A stretch of DNA of 64,000 bases from Roseiarcus sp963732155 (lineage in GTDB: Bacteria > Pseudomonadota > Alphaproteobacteria > Rhizobiales > Beijerinckiaceae), in assembly GCA_963732155.1 (NCBI GenBank), contig CAVSYB010000006.1, positions 496,001 to 560,000 of the forward strand. The letters run 5' to 3'. Below the pieces are notes generated by a model. That model had not been told where the DNA came from. It did no database searches and saw nothing but the letters and a program-made list of their open reading frames with translations. Positions within the stretch are counted from its first letter, which is position 1. Every line of letters starts with the position of its first letter. The translations under genes were made by a program, and so were the position numbers. Positions 52,180-61,311 of the stretch are shown piece by piece.

Positions 52180-53372
52180 CGCAAGATGCGGCGCGGACGT
52201 TGACGCCGGCGTCGGAGGAAGAGGCGGCGCAGCTCGTGTCGGAAGCGCGCGCCAAGGGCGAGAAGCTCGACATCGCCGGCGGCGGCACGCGCGCGGGGCT
52301 CGGCCGACCGGCGGCGTCGCGCGCCCGGCTCGCCTCCGCCGGACTGTCGGGAATCGTCTTTTACGAGCCCGCCGAGATGGTTGTCTGCGCACAGGCCGGG
52401 ACATCGCTCGGCGCGATCGAGGCGGTGATCGCGCAGCGCGGGCAAATGCTGCCGTTCGAACCGATGGATCATCGCGGTCTCTACGCAACCGAGGGCGAGC
52501 CGACGATCGGCGGCGTGGTCGCAGCGAACATCTCCGGGCCCCGCCGCATCAGCGCCGGCGCGGCGCGCGACGCGCTGATCGGCTTGCGCCTGGTCAACGG
52601 CCGCGGCGAGACCGTCGTTTGCGGCGGGCGGGTGATGAAGAACGTCACCGGCCTCGATCTGGTGAAACTGAACTGCGGCGCGCATGGAACGCTCGGCCTG
52701 GTGACGCAGGCGACGTTCAAGGTGCTGCCAAGGCCCGAGGCCGAGGCGACCATCGTCATCCGCCGCCTCGACGACGCGCGCGCCATCGAGGCGCTGTCGA
52801 TCGCGCTCGGCTCGCCCTTCGGCGTGAGCGGCGCGGCGCATCTTTCGGCGGGCATGGGGCGCGAGTTTCCGCGCACCTTCGCGCGCATCGAGGGCTTTCG
52901 CGCCTCGGTCGACTATCGCATCGCCGCGCTGCTCGGCTTGCTGGCGCCGTTCGGCGCCAAGCACGCGCTGGAAGAAGAGGAATCGCAGCGCCTGTGGCGC
53001 GACATCCGCGATGCGACCTTCATCGCAAGCCCGAGCGAAAGCGCGATCTGGCGCATCAGCCTCGCGCCGTCGAGAGGCGCCGATTTCGTCGCGCGGCTCG
53101 GCGTCCGCGCGCTCGCGCATTTCTACGATTGGGGCGGCGGCCTGGTCTGGCTGAGCAGCGCGCCGACCGCCGAGGCCGCCGCCGCCGTGCGGACCGCGCT
53201 GGCCCAGCTGGGCGGCCATGCGACGCTGGTTCGCGCGCCCGACGCGCTGCGCCGGAGCGTTGACGTCTTCGAGCCGCTTTCCGCGCCGCTGATGCGGATC
53301 ACCCAGGGGATCAAGAAAAGCTTCGATCCGGACGGCGTGTTCAATTCGGCGCGCATGTACGCGGCGGTGTGA
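52176..53372 (+). CDS. glcE: Glycolate oxidase subunit GlcE
   Basis: A 398-residue FAD-binding subunit. IAGGGTRAGLGRP is the FAD loop, followed by GGVVAANISGPRRISAGAAR and GGRVMKNVTGLDLVKLNCGA. The start is a TTG at 52176 (MTQDAARTLTP): GGGGAGGG is 7 bases upstream and TTGA overlaps the glcD stop. An upstream in-frame start at 52125 would lie inside glcD. It is the shorter FAD partner of GlcD. Confidence 0.93.
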   Translation: MTQDAARTLTPASEEEAAQLVSEARAKGEKLDIAGGGTRAGLGRPAASRARLASAGLSGIVFYEPAEMVVCAQAGTSLGAIEAVIAQRGQMLPFEPMDHRGLYATEGEPTIGGVVAANISGPRRISAGAARDALIGLRLVNGRGETVVCGGRVMKNVTGLDLVKLNCGAHGTLGLVTQATFKVLPRPEAEATIVIRRLDDARAIEALSIALGSPFGVSGAAHLSAGMGREFPRTFARIEGFRASVDYRIAALLGLLAPFGAKHALEEEESQRLWRDIRDATFIASPSESAIWRISLAPSRGADFVARLGVRALAHFYDWGGGLVWLSSAPTAEAAAAVRTALAQLGGHATLVRAPDALRRSVDVFEPLSAPLMRITQGIKKSFDPDGVFNSARMYAAV

Positions 53373-53378
53373 GGCGCG

Positions 53379-54698
53379 ATGCAAACCAACTTTTCGCCCG
53401 CCCTTCTCGCCGATCCGCATATGCAGGCGTCCGAGAAAATCCTGCGCTCCTGCGTTCACTGCGGTTTCTGCACGGCGACCTGCCCGACCTACCTGCTGCT
53501 CGGCGACGAACTCGACAGTCCGCGCGGGCGCATCTATCTCATCAAGGACATGCTCGAGAACGAGCGCCCCGCTTCGGCCGAGGTGGTCAAGCATATCGAC
53601 CGCTGCCTTTCGTGCCTGGCCTGTATGACGACCTGCCCCTCGGGCGTGCACTACATGCATCTGGTCGATCATGCCCGCGCTTACATCCAGGCGAACTATC
53701 GGCGTCCCCCGATCGACCGCGCGATGCGCGCGACGCTCGCCTGGGTGCTGCCGTCGCGCGCCCTATTTCGCGCCGCGCTGGCGCTCGCGCGGATCGCCCG
53801 GCCGCTGGCGCCGCTCGTCGCGCGCATTCCAAGGTTGGGCGCCAGGTTCGCCGCCATGCTCGCGCTCGCCCCGGCGCGTCTGCCGGCTCGCGAGGCCGAG
53901 GGGCCGGGCGTGTTTTCGGCGCCGGGCGCGGGCGGCGCGCGCCGCCGTGTCGCGCTGCTCACCGGGTGCGCGCAGGCGGTGCTGGCGCCGCGGATCAATG
54001 CGGCGACGATCAGGCTGATCAACCGCGCCGGCGTCGACGTCGTGCTGGCGCAAGGCGAGGGCTGCTGTGGTTCGCTGGTGCATCACATGGGGCTGGAGGA
54101 TCGCGCGCTGCGCCAGGCGCGCGCCAATATCGACGCCTGGACGCGCGCAATCGACGACGGCGGCCTCGAGGCGATCGTCGTCACGGCGTCCGGCTGCGGC
54201 ACGACGATCAAGGACTATGGCTTCATGTTTCGCGGCGACCCGCTTTATGCGGAGAAAGCCGCGCGCGTCTCGGCGCTCGCCAGGGACGTCACGGAATATC
54301 TGACCGGCCTGGAGCTGCCCTTCTCCAGTCCGAACGGCCTCGTCGTCGCCTATCATTCCGCCTGCTCGATGCAGCACGGCCAGAAAATTACGCTCGAGCC
54401 GAAGACCCTGCTGCGCCGCGCCGGCTATGTCGTGCGCGACGTGCCCGAGGGCCACATTTGCTGCGGCTCGGCGGGGACCTACAATATCCTGCAACCGGAA
54501 ATCGCCGGGCAATTGCGAAGCCGCAAGGTCGCCAATATCGAGCGCGTCAAGCCGGACGTCGTCGCGGCGGGTAACATCGGCTGCATCACGCAAATCGCGA
54601 TGGGAACGTCGATCCCGATCGTCCACACCGCCGAGCTTCTCGACTGGGCCTGCGGCGGGCCTGTCCCGCACCGGGCGCTGGAGGGAAGGCGCGCATGA
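53379..54698 (+). CDS. glcF: Glycolate oxidase iron-sulfur subunit GlcF
   Basis: A 439-residue subunit. Two 4Fe-4S sites lie in CVHCGFCTATCPTY and CLSCLACMTTCPSG near the N-terminus, and two CCG domains in GEGCCGSLVHHMG and GHICCGSAGTYN. It passes electrons from GlcDE to quinone. It starts 6 bases after glcE and ends with ATGA overlapping the next gene. Confidence 0.95.
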   Translation: MQTNFSPALLADPHMQASEKILRSCVHCGFCTATCPTYLLLGDELDSPRGRIYLIKDMLENERPASAEVVKHIDRCLSCLACMTTCPSGVHYMHLVDHARAYIQANYRRPPIDRAMRATLAWVLPSRALFRAALALARIARPLAPLVARIPRLGARFAAMLALAPARLPAREAEGPGVFSAPGAGGARRRVALLTGCAQAVLAPRINAATIRLINRAGVDVVLAQGEGCCGSLVHHMGLEDRALRQARANIDAWTRAIDDGGLEAIVVTASGCGTTIKDYGFMFRGDPLYAEKAARVSALARDVTEYLTGLELPFSSPNGLVVAYHSACSMQHGQKITLEPKTLLRRAGYVVRDVPEGHICCGSAGTYNILQPEIAGQLRSRKVANIERVKPDVVAAGNIGCITQIAMGTSIPIVHTAELLDWACGGPVPHRALEGRRA

Positions 54699-55375
54699 GT
54701 TTCAAGGGATTTGGACCGAACGCCCTGCCCTTCTTCAAGGCGCTCGCTTTCCATCAGACCCGCGAATGGTTCGAAGAGAACCGCGGAACCTACGAAACGC
54801 AAATCAAGGCGCCGTTCGGCGATCTCGTCGAGGACCTCGCCGCGACGTTCGCCAGATCCGGCGTGCCGCTGAAGGGCGACCGCAAGACCTCGCTGTTCCG
54901 GCTCAATCGCGACATCCGCTTTTCCAAGGACAAGAGCCCCTACAAGACGCACGCCGGCGCGGTCCTGACGCGCGGCGGCGCCAAGGACGACGCCGGGCTG
55001 TTCTACATTCATATCGCGGCCGACGAGTGTTTCGCCGCCGCCGGCTTCTATCAACCCGCGCCCGACGAACTGGCGGCGATGCGGCGCGCCATCGTGCGGG
55101 CGCCGGCGGCCTACCAAAAGATGGCGAAGGCGCTGGACAAGGCCAAGGTCAGGTTCAGGGAGACCGAGAGCCTGAAGCGTCTGCCGCGCGGCTTCGAGAC
55201 GGTCGCCGAACCGGCGATCGCCGCCGCGGTGTTGCGCAAGTCGCATGTCGGCTCGAAGCCGATCGATCCGGCAAAGCTCGCTTCGCCGCGTCTCGTCGAT
55301 GACCTCGTCGCCTTCGCCAGGCAGGCGTTGCCGCTGCTCGAATGGGGCTGGGCGGCGATCGTCGACGAGCGGTGA
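54695..55375 (+). CDS. DUF2461 family protein
   Basis: A 226-residue protein of DUF2461 (TIGR02453). It has KALAFHQTREWFEENRGTYE, RLNRDIRFSKDKSPYKTHAG and AGFYQPAPDELAAMRRAI. The family has no established activity. Its start ATG overlaps the glcF stop by 4 bases, so it is translated from the glc transcript, which hints at but does not prove a link. Confidence 0.9.
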   Translation: MSFKGFGPNALPFFKALAFHQTREWFEENRGTYETQIKAPFGDLVEDLAATFARSGVPLKGDRKTSLFRLNRDIRFSKDKSPYKTHAGAVLTRGGAKDDAGLFYIHIAADECFAAAGFYQPAPDELAAMRRAIVRAPAAYQKMAKALDKAKVRFRETESLKRLPRGFETVAEPAIAAAVLRKSHVGSKPIDPAKLASPRLVDDLVAFARQALPLLEWGWAAIVDER

Positions 55376-55509
55376 AATTGGCGAGCGCCGGCGCCTCGCC
55401 ATACCGAGTCGCCGAACGCCAGCCCGGCGTGACGGCGACGCGCCGCTTGACGTCCGCCCGGCGGCGCCGTCCGATGACGCCCGTGACGCCGAAAGCCAGG
55501 GAGCCCGCC

Positions 55510-56529
55510 ATGTCGAAGATGCGCGCGATGATCGTTCCCAAGCCGGGCGCGCCCCTGCAGATGGTGGAGCGCGATCCGCCCGAGCCCGGCCCTCACGAGG
55601 TGCGCCTGCGGGTGCAGGCCTGCGGCGTCTGCCACAGCGATTCCGTCACCGTGCAGGGCCTCATGCCGGGGATCAGCTACCCCCGCGTTCCCGGTCATGA
55701 GGTGATCGGCGTGATCGAGGCGATCGGCGCCGACGTCGCGGGCTGGAGCCTCGGCGCGCGGGTCGGCGTCGGCTGGTCGAGCGGCGCCTGCGGCGCTTGC
55801 GGGAATTGCCGGCGCGGCGACGCCTTCGCCTGCGAGAACATCCGCGGCGCGACCGGCGTATCGCGCGATGGCGGCTACGCCACGCACATGCTGGCGCACG
55901 CCTCGGCGCTGGCGCATGTGCCCGATACGCTGGATTCGGTGCAGTCGGCGCCGCTGCTCTGCGCGGGCATCACCACGTTCAACGCGCTGCGCCACTGCGG
56001 CGCCGGGCCGGGCGATCTCGTCGCGATCCATGGCGTCGGGGGGCTCGGCCATCTCGCCATCCAGTTCGCGGCGCGGCAGGGACTTCGCACCGTGGCGGTC
56101 AACCGCGGCCGCGACAAGGAGCCTCTCGCGCGCTCGCTCGGCGCCCATGCCTATGTCGACAGCGCGGCCGACGATCCCGCCAAGGCGCTCCAGGCGATGG
56201 GCGGGGCCAGGGCGATCATCGCCACCGTCACCAGCGCCGAAGCCATGCAGGCGATCGCCGGCGGGCTCGGCGTCAACGGGACCCTGATGGTCATCGGCGC
56301 CGTCGGCCCGCTGACGGTCAATGCGCTCGACCTGCTGGGCAAGCGCGCCGCGGTGAAAGGCTGGTACTCCGGAACCTCCGCCGATTCCGAGGACACGCTG
56401 CAGTTCAGCCGGCTCAATGAGATCGCCTCGATGAACGAGGTCTTCCCGTTCGAAAAGGCGCAGGACGCCTATGACCGGATGATGAGCGGCAAGGCGCGCT
56501 TTCGCGTGGTGCTGAAGATGGAGGGGTAG
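55510..56529 (+). CDS. Zinc-dependent alcohol dehydrogenase
   Basis: A 339-residue MDR-type dehydrogenase. Catalytic zinc ligands are in ACGVCHSDSV and GHEVIGVIE; the structural zinc cysteines are in CGACGNCRRGDAFAC; the NAD site is IHGVGGLGHLAIQFA. It has the length of the AdhA/AdhT single-domain group, using ethanol or related alcohols. The ATG is at 55510; a longer in-frame start adds unlikely sequence. It may produce aldehyde for exaC, though it is 47 kb away. Confidence 0.9.
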   Translation: MSKMRAMIVPKPGAPLQMVERDPPEPGPHEVRLRVQACGVCHSDSVTVQGLMPGISYPRVPGHEVIGVIEAIGADVAGWSLGARVGVGWSSGACGACGNCRRGDAFACENIRGATGVSRDGGYATHMLAHASALAHVPDTLDSVQSAPLLCAGITTFNALRHCGAGPGDLVAIHGVGGLGHLAIQFAARQGLRTVAVNRGRDKEPLARSLGAHAYVDSAADDPAKALQAMGGARAIIATVTSAEAMQAIAGGLGVNGTLMVIGAVGPLTVNALDLLGKRAAVKGWYSGTSADSEDTLQFSRLNEIASMNEVFPFEKAQDAYDRMMSGKARFRVVLKMEG

Positions 56530-56568
56530 CGCGGCGCGTGGCCCACCGGCGAGACCGTCGAGCCGTCG

Positions 56569-56652
56569 ATTGCGAGCGGCAGCGAAGCAATCCAGACGAA
56601 GGCTGTCAGAGCCCCAGTCTGGATTGTTTCGTCGCTTCGCTCCCCCGCAACG
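56569..56652. repeat. Interspersed palindromic repeat
   Basis: An imperfect inverted repeat of about 29-35 bases per arm: ATTGCGAGCGGCAGCGAAGC at one end and a complementary arm containing CTGGATTGTTTCGTCGCTTC at the other, with the core TCCAGAC/GTCTGGA. Elements of this kind are scattered through Hyphomicrobiales genomes. It could fold into a long hairpin in RNA. Confidence 0.65.
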
Positions 56653-56676
56653 ACGAATCATTGTTCCTGCCCGCCA

Positions 56677-56730
56677 TGTCCATCTGGCGAGCGAAGCGGC
56701 CGACCGCCGCGCTGGTTCGCCAGATGGACA
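56677..56730. repeat. 14-base inverted repeat
   Basis: TGTCCATCTGGCGA at 56677-56690 pairs perfectly with TCGCCAGATGGACA at 56717-56730, with a 26-base loop. Next to the first palindrome; probably the same family of intergenic element. Confidence 0.6.
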
Positions 56731-56934
56731 CGGAGACAAAACGCCGCGCCAACGCGATGCCGTCACGCCGAAGGCGCCGAAGCGAAGCTTAAGGAGCGAC
56801 GCAGCCGCCTGACGGCGGCTCGGCGGCATGGCCCTGCGATGCTTCGCATATTTGGAATATTTGACTAATCTCTTTCTGAAAAAACGCATTCATGCTATTC
56901 TGCCATTTTGATCGCCCCGCCCCTGGAGCTCCGC

Positions 56935-57441
56935 ATGGCGAAGGCCGCCGACAGCAAGTCCCGCCCCGCAGGGAAGCAATCGAAGCCAGAGCAAATCCGT
57001 CGCGCCGCGGCGCGGCGCGCGACGGCTCAGCGCAAGCTCAGGATCGTCGAGCAGCTCGTGGCGGGGATGTCGGTGGCGCGCATCGCCCAGGCCGAGAATT
57101 GTTCGGTCCGCCGCGTGCGGCAGATCATCGCGCAGACGCTGGCGGAGCGCGAGATCGACCCGCCGGCCGGCTTCGTGCAGTTGCAGATCGCGCGGCTCAA
57201 CGACGCGATGATGGTCGCGCACACCCGGATGATCGAGGGCGACTTGCGCGCGATCGACCGGCTCGTCAAACTGGTCGGCGAACTCGACCGCTATCACGGC
57301 CTCCGCGCGCCCGTCACGCCAGCGTTGCAAGCCCCGCCGCCCACGCCCCTGCAAATCGCCGCGCCGGCCCCGGCCCGGCCCCTCCTCCAACCCGCGCCGG
57401 AGACAGCCGAGGCGGAAATTTCCCGGGCCGCAAGCGCCTGA
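56935..57441 (+). CDS. Small HTH protein, function unknown
   Basis: A 168-residue protein. Residues 1-35 are Lys/Arg/Ala-rich; residues 36-70 form a helix-turn-helix like that of sigma factors or phage terminase small subunits (LVAGMSVARIAQAENCSVRR); residues 80-125 are helical; the last 45 are Ala/Pro-rich. A DNA-binding role is inferred. CTGGAG precedes the ATG at 56935; an earlier ATG at 56908 is possible. It is flanked by repeat blocks on both sides. Confidence 0.62.
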   Translation: MAKAADSKSRPAGKQSKPEQIRRAAARRATAQRKLRIVEQLVAGMSVARIAQAENCSVRRVRQIIAQTLAEREIDPPAGFVQLQIARLNDAMMVAHTRMIEGDLRAIDRLVKLVGELDRYHGLRAPVTPALQAPPPTPLQIAAPAPARPLLQPAPETAEAEISRAASA

Positions 57442-57489
57442 AAGGCTTCGATCCGCCGAAGGAATTTGTACGCCCGGTGGCGCGGATTC

Positions 57490-57659
57490 CCTTCTCCCCG
57501 CGAGGCGGGGAGAAGGTGTCATGCGGAGCATGACGGATGAGGGGCCGTCGAGCGCAAGCTCGACGGCTCGGGACCGCACCGCCGGAAGGCGTCTCGCTAC
57601 GCTCGACTACCCCTCATCTGGCCGGCTCCGCCGGCCATCTTCCCCCGCAAGGGGGGAAG
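57490..57659. repeat. Array of five perfect hairpins
   Basis: Five consecutive stem-loops: 57490-57516 (12-bp stem CCTTCTCCCCGC), 57518-57534 (GTCATGC), 57544-57567 (GCCGTCGAGC), 57620-57636 (GGCCGGC) and 57639-57659 (CTTCCCCC). The outer words GGATGAGGGG and CCCCTCATC also pair. This is a mosaic intergenic repeat of the type common in Hyphomicrobiales, placed between two convergent genes. Confidence 0.7.
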
Positions 57660-57692
57660 GGGCGCGCGCTTCGATTCCTTTGACGCAGACCG

Positions 57693-58106
57693 TCAGGGAT
57701 AGCGCGCCTTCATTTCCTCGATGCGCTGCGAGTTGTGGTCGATGATGCAGGCGAGGCGGGGATCGCCGCCCTTGGCGTTCATCCCGGCTTCGAAAGGCGC
57801 GACGTCCTGGCAATCGGCGTCGCGCCAGACGAGCCACTGCGCCTGCGAGTCGTTGAGCGAGCGCTTCCAGCGCGCCTTTTGCCCGGCAAGCAGGCCGGCC
57901 CGCCCGTCGATCGACTTGGCGGCGCCTTCGACGACGGCGGCGAGATCCTTCTCCGACCGGTCGGCGGCGGCGCGAAGGCAATCGGCCAGTTCCCGCGCGC
58001 CGATCTTCCTGGAATCGCACAGCGCCTGCGACGGGCGGGCATAATCCGCCCAGGCGCAGGAGGTCGAAGCCGAAACAAGCGCCAGGCACAGAAGCCAGAT
58101 TCGCAT
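57693..58106 (-). CDS. Exported LprI-like (DUF1311) protein
   Basis: A 137-residue protein with a signal peptide (MRIWLLCLALVSASTSCAWA). DUF1311 features follow: CLRAAADRSEKDLAAVVEGA, a helical WKRSLNDSQAQWLVWRDADC, and a C-terminal CIIDHNSQRIEEMK. This domain is related to lysozyme inhibitor LprI. Four cysteines in the mature part may pair. ATG at 58106. Confidence 0.83.
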   Translation of the reverse strand: MRIWLLCLALVSASTSCAWADYARPSQALCDSRKIGARELADCLRAAADRSEKDLAAVVEGAAKSIDGRAGLLAGQKARWKRSLNDSQAQWLVWRDADCQDVAPFEAGMNAKGGDPRLACIIDHNSQRIEEMKARYP

Positions 58107-58217
58107 CACAACCCGTCCAATCAGCGAGGCAATCTACTATCGGCGGCGGCGAAATTCAAACGGACGCGGCCGGCGAAGCCGCCCCCATTTACGGGATGCC
58201 GCTCGATCGGCGCGCCT

Positions 58218-59402
58218 TCATCGCGGCGCGTTCCGGCGGCTCAGAAAATCGCCGATGCGCTCCAGCGCGCGCTGAATATTCAGCGTAGAATTGGCGTAAG
58301 ACACACGAATGAAGCCCTCGCCGAAAACGCCGAAATCCGGTCCGCCGATCGTCGCGACGCCAGCCTCGTCGAGCAACGCCGAAGCGAGCGGTTTGGCCTT
58401 CCATCCGGTGGCGGCGATGTTGGGGAAAGCGTAGAAGGCGCCCTTGGGAACGGCCGCGCGGACGCCCGGCAGGCGGTTCAGACCTTCGACGACCACCGAA
58501 CGGCGCGCATCGAATTCGGCGACCATGCCGCGCACCGCGTCCTGCGGCCCGGTCAACGCGGCGATCCCGGCGAACTGCGTCGGCGCGTTGACGCAGGAAT
58601 AGCAATTGACGGCGAGCTTGCGCGCGTTTTCATAAAGCGTCTCCGGCCAGACCGAGAACCCGAGCCGCCAGCCGGTCATTGCGTAGGTCTTCGACCAGCC
58701 GTCGAGCATGATCAGGCGGTCGGCGATCTCGGGATAGGCGAGCAGCGTCTGATGGGCGAGGCCGTCATAGGTCATCTGCCCGTAAATCTCGTCGGACAGA
58801 ACGGCGACGTCGGGCCATTTGGCCAGACCGGCGACGAGCTTGTCGATTTCCCGTCCGGGCGTGACGCCGCCGGTCGGATTGGCGGGCGAGTTGACGATCA
58901 GCAATCGCGTTCGCGGCGTGATCAGCGCGAGGATTTCGTCGGCCGAAAACGCAAAGCCGTTCTCTTCGCGCACCGGCGCCGGGACCGGCCGCGCGCCAGT
59001 GTATTCGATCATCGAGCGATAGATCGGAAAGCCGGGGTCGGGGTAGACGATCTCGGCCCCCGGCTCGCCGAACATGACGATCGCCATATACATCGTCACC
59101 TTGCCGCCGGGGACGATCAGCACGCGCTCGGGCGAGACCTCGACGCCGTAGCGACGGCCAAGATCGGCGGCCACCGCCTCGCGCAGCGGTAGGATGCCGG
59201 TCGCCGCAGTATAGCCGTGCTGCCCGTCGCGCAACGCCTTGACCGCCGCCTCGACGATGTGCGCAGGCGTCGAGAAATCAGGCTGGCCGATTCCCAGATT
59301 GATGATGTCGCGCCCCTGGCGTTGCAATTGGGCGGCCTTGGCGAGCACCGCGAAGGCATTCTCCTCGCCGATGCGCGAGAAGGCGGGATTGACGTGCAGC
59401 AT
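58218..59402 (-). CDS. Class I PLP-dependent aminotransferase
   Basis: A 394-residue aminotransferase. Residues GYTAATGILPLREAVA, NSPANPTGGVTP, and the PLP-binding Lys238 in DGWSKTYAMTGWRLGF show fold type I, aspartate aminotransferase-like group. The final RVSYANSTLNIQRALER binds carboxylate with its Arg. Substrate is not decided. ATG at 59402; a longer start at 59468 is possible but adds unlikely sequence. Confidence 0.9.
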   Translation of the reverse strand: MLHVNPAFSRIGEENAFAVLAKAAQLQRQGRDIINLGIGQPDFSTPAHIVEAAVKALRDGQHGYTAATGILPLREAVAADLGRRYGVEVSPERVLIVPGGKVTMYMAIVMFGEPGAEIVYPDPGFPIYRSMIEYTGARPVPAPVREENGFAFSADEILALITPRTRLLIVNSPANPTGGVTPGREIDKLVAGLAKWPDVAVLSDEIYGQMTYDGLAHQTLLAYPEIADRLIMLDGWSKTYAMTGWRLGFSVWPETLYENARKLAVNCYSCVNAPTQFAGIAALTGPQDAVRGMVAEFDARRSVVVEGLNRLPGVRAAVPKGAFYAFPNIAATGWKAKPLASALLDEAGVATIGGPDFGVFGEGFIRVSYANSTLNIQRALERIGDFLSRRNAPR

Positions 59403-59552
59403 GGGGCGTTTCCTCGGATCGTTGGCGTTGTTCTGCCGCGCCGCAGGAAAAGTATCAAGCAGGGCCAAGCGGAAAAGCCGCGGTCGGAGCAGACGCGACA
59501 GGGCGACCGCGAGGCCGCCGCGTCTCGTCGCCCGTCGCGGGCGACCGGATTT

Positions 59553-60566
59553 TCACCTGGCGCGCAACGCCGCATGCCTGGGGTGGGCGAGCGCTTCGGG
59601 GTTGGCGACGCGGATCGGCGCCCCATTGGCGAAAGCCGCCACCGCCTCGGGCATGCCGCCGTAGAAGACGCGCAAGGTCTCGCGCGCGGCATAGCCGAGG
59701 TGAGGCGTCAGGGTGACGTTGTCCATCGTGCGCAGAGGATGGTCGGCGGGCGGCGGCTCGAGGTCGAACACGTCGATCCCCGCCCCCGCCAGCCGTCGCT
59801 CGCGCAGCGCCTCGACCAATGCGGCGGTGTCGACGATCGCGGCGCGCGAGGTGTTGATGAGATAGGCCTCGCGCTTCATCAGCGCGAGGTCACGCGCCGT
59901 CACGAGGCCGCGCGTGCGGGCGCTGAGCTGGACGTGAATCGAAAGCACGTCGGCTTCGGCGAACAGCGCCTCCTTGGCGACATGGCGCACGCCGGCCGTC
60001 GCCGCGACCTCCGCGGTGAGGTTCTGGCTCCAGGCGATCACGTTCATGCCGAATGCGCGGCCGTATCCCGCCATGCGTATGCCGATGCGGCCGAGGCCCA
60101 ACAGCCCCAGCGTCTTGCCGGACAGAATCACGCCGACCGTGCTCTGCCAGCCGCCCTCGCGCATGCGCCGATCCTCCGCGGCGATATGGCGCATCGTGGC
60201 GATCAACAGGCCCCAGGCGAGCTCCGGGGTCGAGCTCGCGTAATCGTTCGATTCGGCGGTCCTGAAGTCGGATTGGATGACGAGCACGCCGCGCTCGGTC
60301 GCCGCGGCCATGTCCAGGTTGGGCAGGGAGAGGCCGACGATCGCCACGAGCTTCAGATTGGGGAGCCTTTCGAACAGGCTGCGCGGCAGCGCCGTTCGCT
60401 CGCGCATCGTGCACAGAACATCGAAAGGCTTCAGCGCCGACGCCGCCTCCTCTTCCGAGAGATGGCGGTCGAAGACGGTAATGTCGGCGACGCCGGCGAG
60501 GCGTGACCAGTCGGCCGATTCCAGCGCGACATGGCCGTAATCATCGAGAATGGCGAGCTTCAGCAT
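59553..60566 (-). CDS. D-2-hydroxyacid dehydrogenase family protein
   Basis: A 337-residue NAD-dependent dehydrogenase of the D-2-hydroxyacid family. The Rossmann motif is GLLGLGRIGIRMAGYGR, and the catalytic Arg, Glu and His are in INTSRAAIVDTAAL, FDLEPPPADHPL and NVTLTPHLGYA. It would reduce or oxidise a 2-hydroxy acid; substrate unknown. ATG at 60566. It is 151 bases from the aminotransferase on the same strand. Confidence 0.9.
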   Translation of the reverse strand: MLKLAILDDYGHVALESADWSRLAGVADITVFDRHLSEEEAASALKPFDVLCTMRERTALPRSLFERLPNLKLVAIVGLSLPNLDMAAATERGVLVIQSDFRTAESNDYASSTPELAWGLLIATMRHIAAEDRRMREGGWQSTVGVILSGKTLGLLGLGRIGIRMAGYGRAFGMNVIAWSQNLTAEVAATAGVRHVAKEALFAEADVLSIHVQLSARTRGLVTARDLALMKREAYLINTSRAAIVDTAALVEALRERRLAGAGIDVFDLEPPPADHPLRTMDNVTLTPHLGYAARETLRVFYGGMPEAVAAFANGAPIRVANPEALAHPRHAALRAR

Positions 60567-60709
60567 GGCGGCTCCTCCTTTCGCTGAACGCCGAAGCGCC
60601 GCCAAGGGATCAGCGCTGCGGCGGCGCTGTCGCGCGTTGGAATTGAGATCGTGTGAACAAGCCTCGATTCGGCGTCAAGACCCGCGGCGGGCGGCGGGCG
60701 CGCTCGCGG

Positions 60710-61294
60710 TCAGCTTTCCTCCACCGCCTTGGCCGCCGCCTCCAGCGCCGCCGTGATGACGCGGACATGCTCGTCGCCGAGCGGGCGGCCCTTGAGCCGG
60801 TGGCGCAGCGCATGGCCGAGGTTCTCCATCGCGCGCAGAACCGACGTCGGCGGCGCGCGACGCGAAGCGTTGGCGCCGTCGACCCGCGCGAAAATCGCGT
60901 CGACAACGGTGCGGTTGGCTTCCAGAAAGGCGCGGCCTTCGTCGGAAAGCGTATAGAGCCGGCGCCCGCCGTGCTCGTCGCTGACCGAGGCGTGGCCGAC
61001 TTCCTCAAGCAACGTCAGGGTGGGATAGACGACGCCGGGGCTCGGGCTGTAGCCGCCGCCGACCCGCTCCTCCAGGGCCTTGATGATCTCGTAGCCGTAG
61101 CGCGGCTTTTCCGCGAGAAGCGCCATGATCACCAGGCGCAGATCGCCGTGTTCGAAAATGCGCTCGCTTTCCCGCTCGCGGAAGCCGCCGCCATGGCGAT
61201 GGCGCTCATGGCGGTCGCGCCAGGCGCGGCCGAACTCGTCCCTCGCGGCGCGGCGCAACTCCGCGCCGTCCGAATATGAATGTCGAAAGAACAT
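60710..61294 (-). CDS. PadR family regulator with His-rich N-terminus (YqjI-like)
   Basis: A 194-residue regulator. Residues 1-50 are His/Arg-rich (RDRHERHRHGGGFRERE), as in the nickel/iron-responsive YqjI. Residues 52-130 form the winged helix PadR domain: YGYEIIKALEERVGGGYSPS and VVYPTLTLLEEVGHASV. The C-terminal helices dimerise. GGAGAAAA precedes the ATG at 61294. Two palindromic operators lie just upstream, so it is probably autoregulated, perhaps responding to metal. Confidence 0.9.
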   Translation of the reverse strand: MFFRHSYSDGAELRRAARDEFGRAWRDRHERHRHGGGFRERESERIFEHGDLRLVIMALLAEKPRYGYEIIKALEERVGGGYSPSPGVVYPTLTLLEEVGHASVSDEHGGRRLYTLSDEGRAFLEANRTVVDAIFARVDGANASRRAPPTSVLRAMENLGHALRHRLKGRPLGDEHVRVITAALEAAAKAVEES

Positions 61295-61311
61295 ACTTTT
61301 CTCCTTTGATT

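Larger units (their letters stand above)
56530..56934. other. Intergenic region with interspersed palindromic repeats
   Basis: No gene is supported. It holds two palindromic blocks (56569-56652 and 56677-56730) and, at 56845-56905, an AT-rich patch that may be the promoter of the next gene. Confidence 0.6.

Noticed and set aside
50581..52488. A 635-codon minus-strand frame over glcD
   Set aside because: Antisense to glcD and glcE; no recognisable domain.
55111..56889. A 592-codon minus-strand frame over the alcohol dehydrogenase
   Set aside because: Antisense shadow of the dehydrogenase, which has all catalytic and zinc motifs in the plus frame.
57490..57659. CRISPR array
   Set aside because: The hairpins differ from each other in sequence, with no repeat-spacer order and no cas genes.
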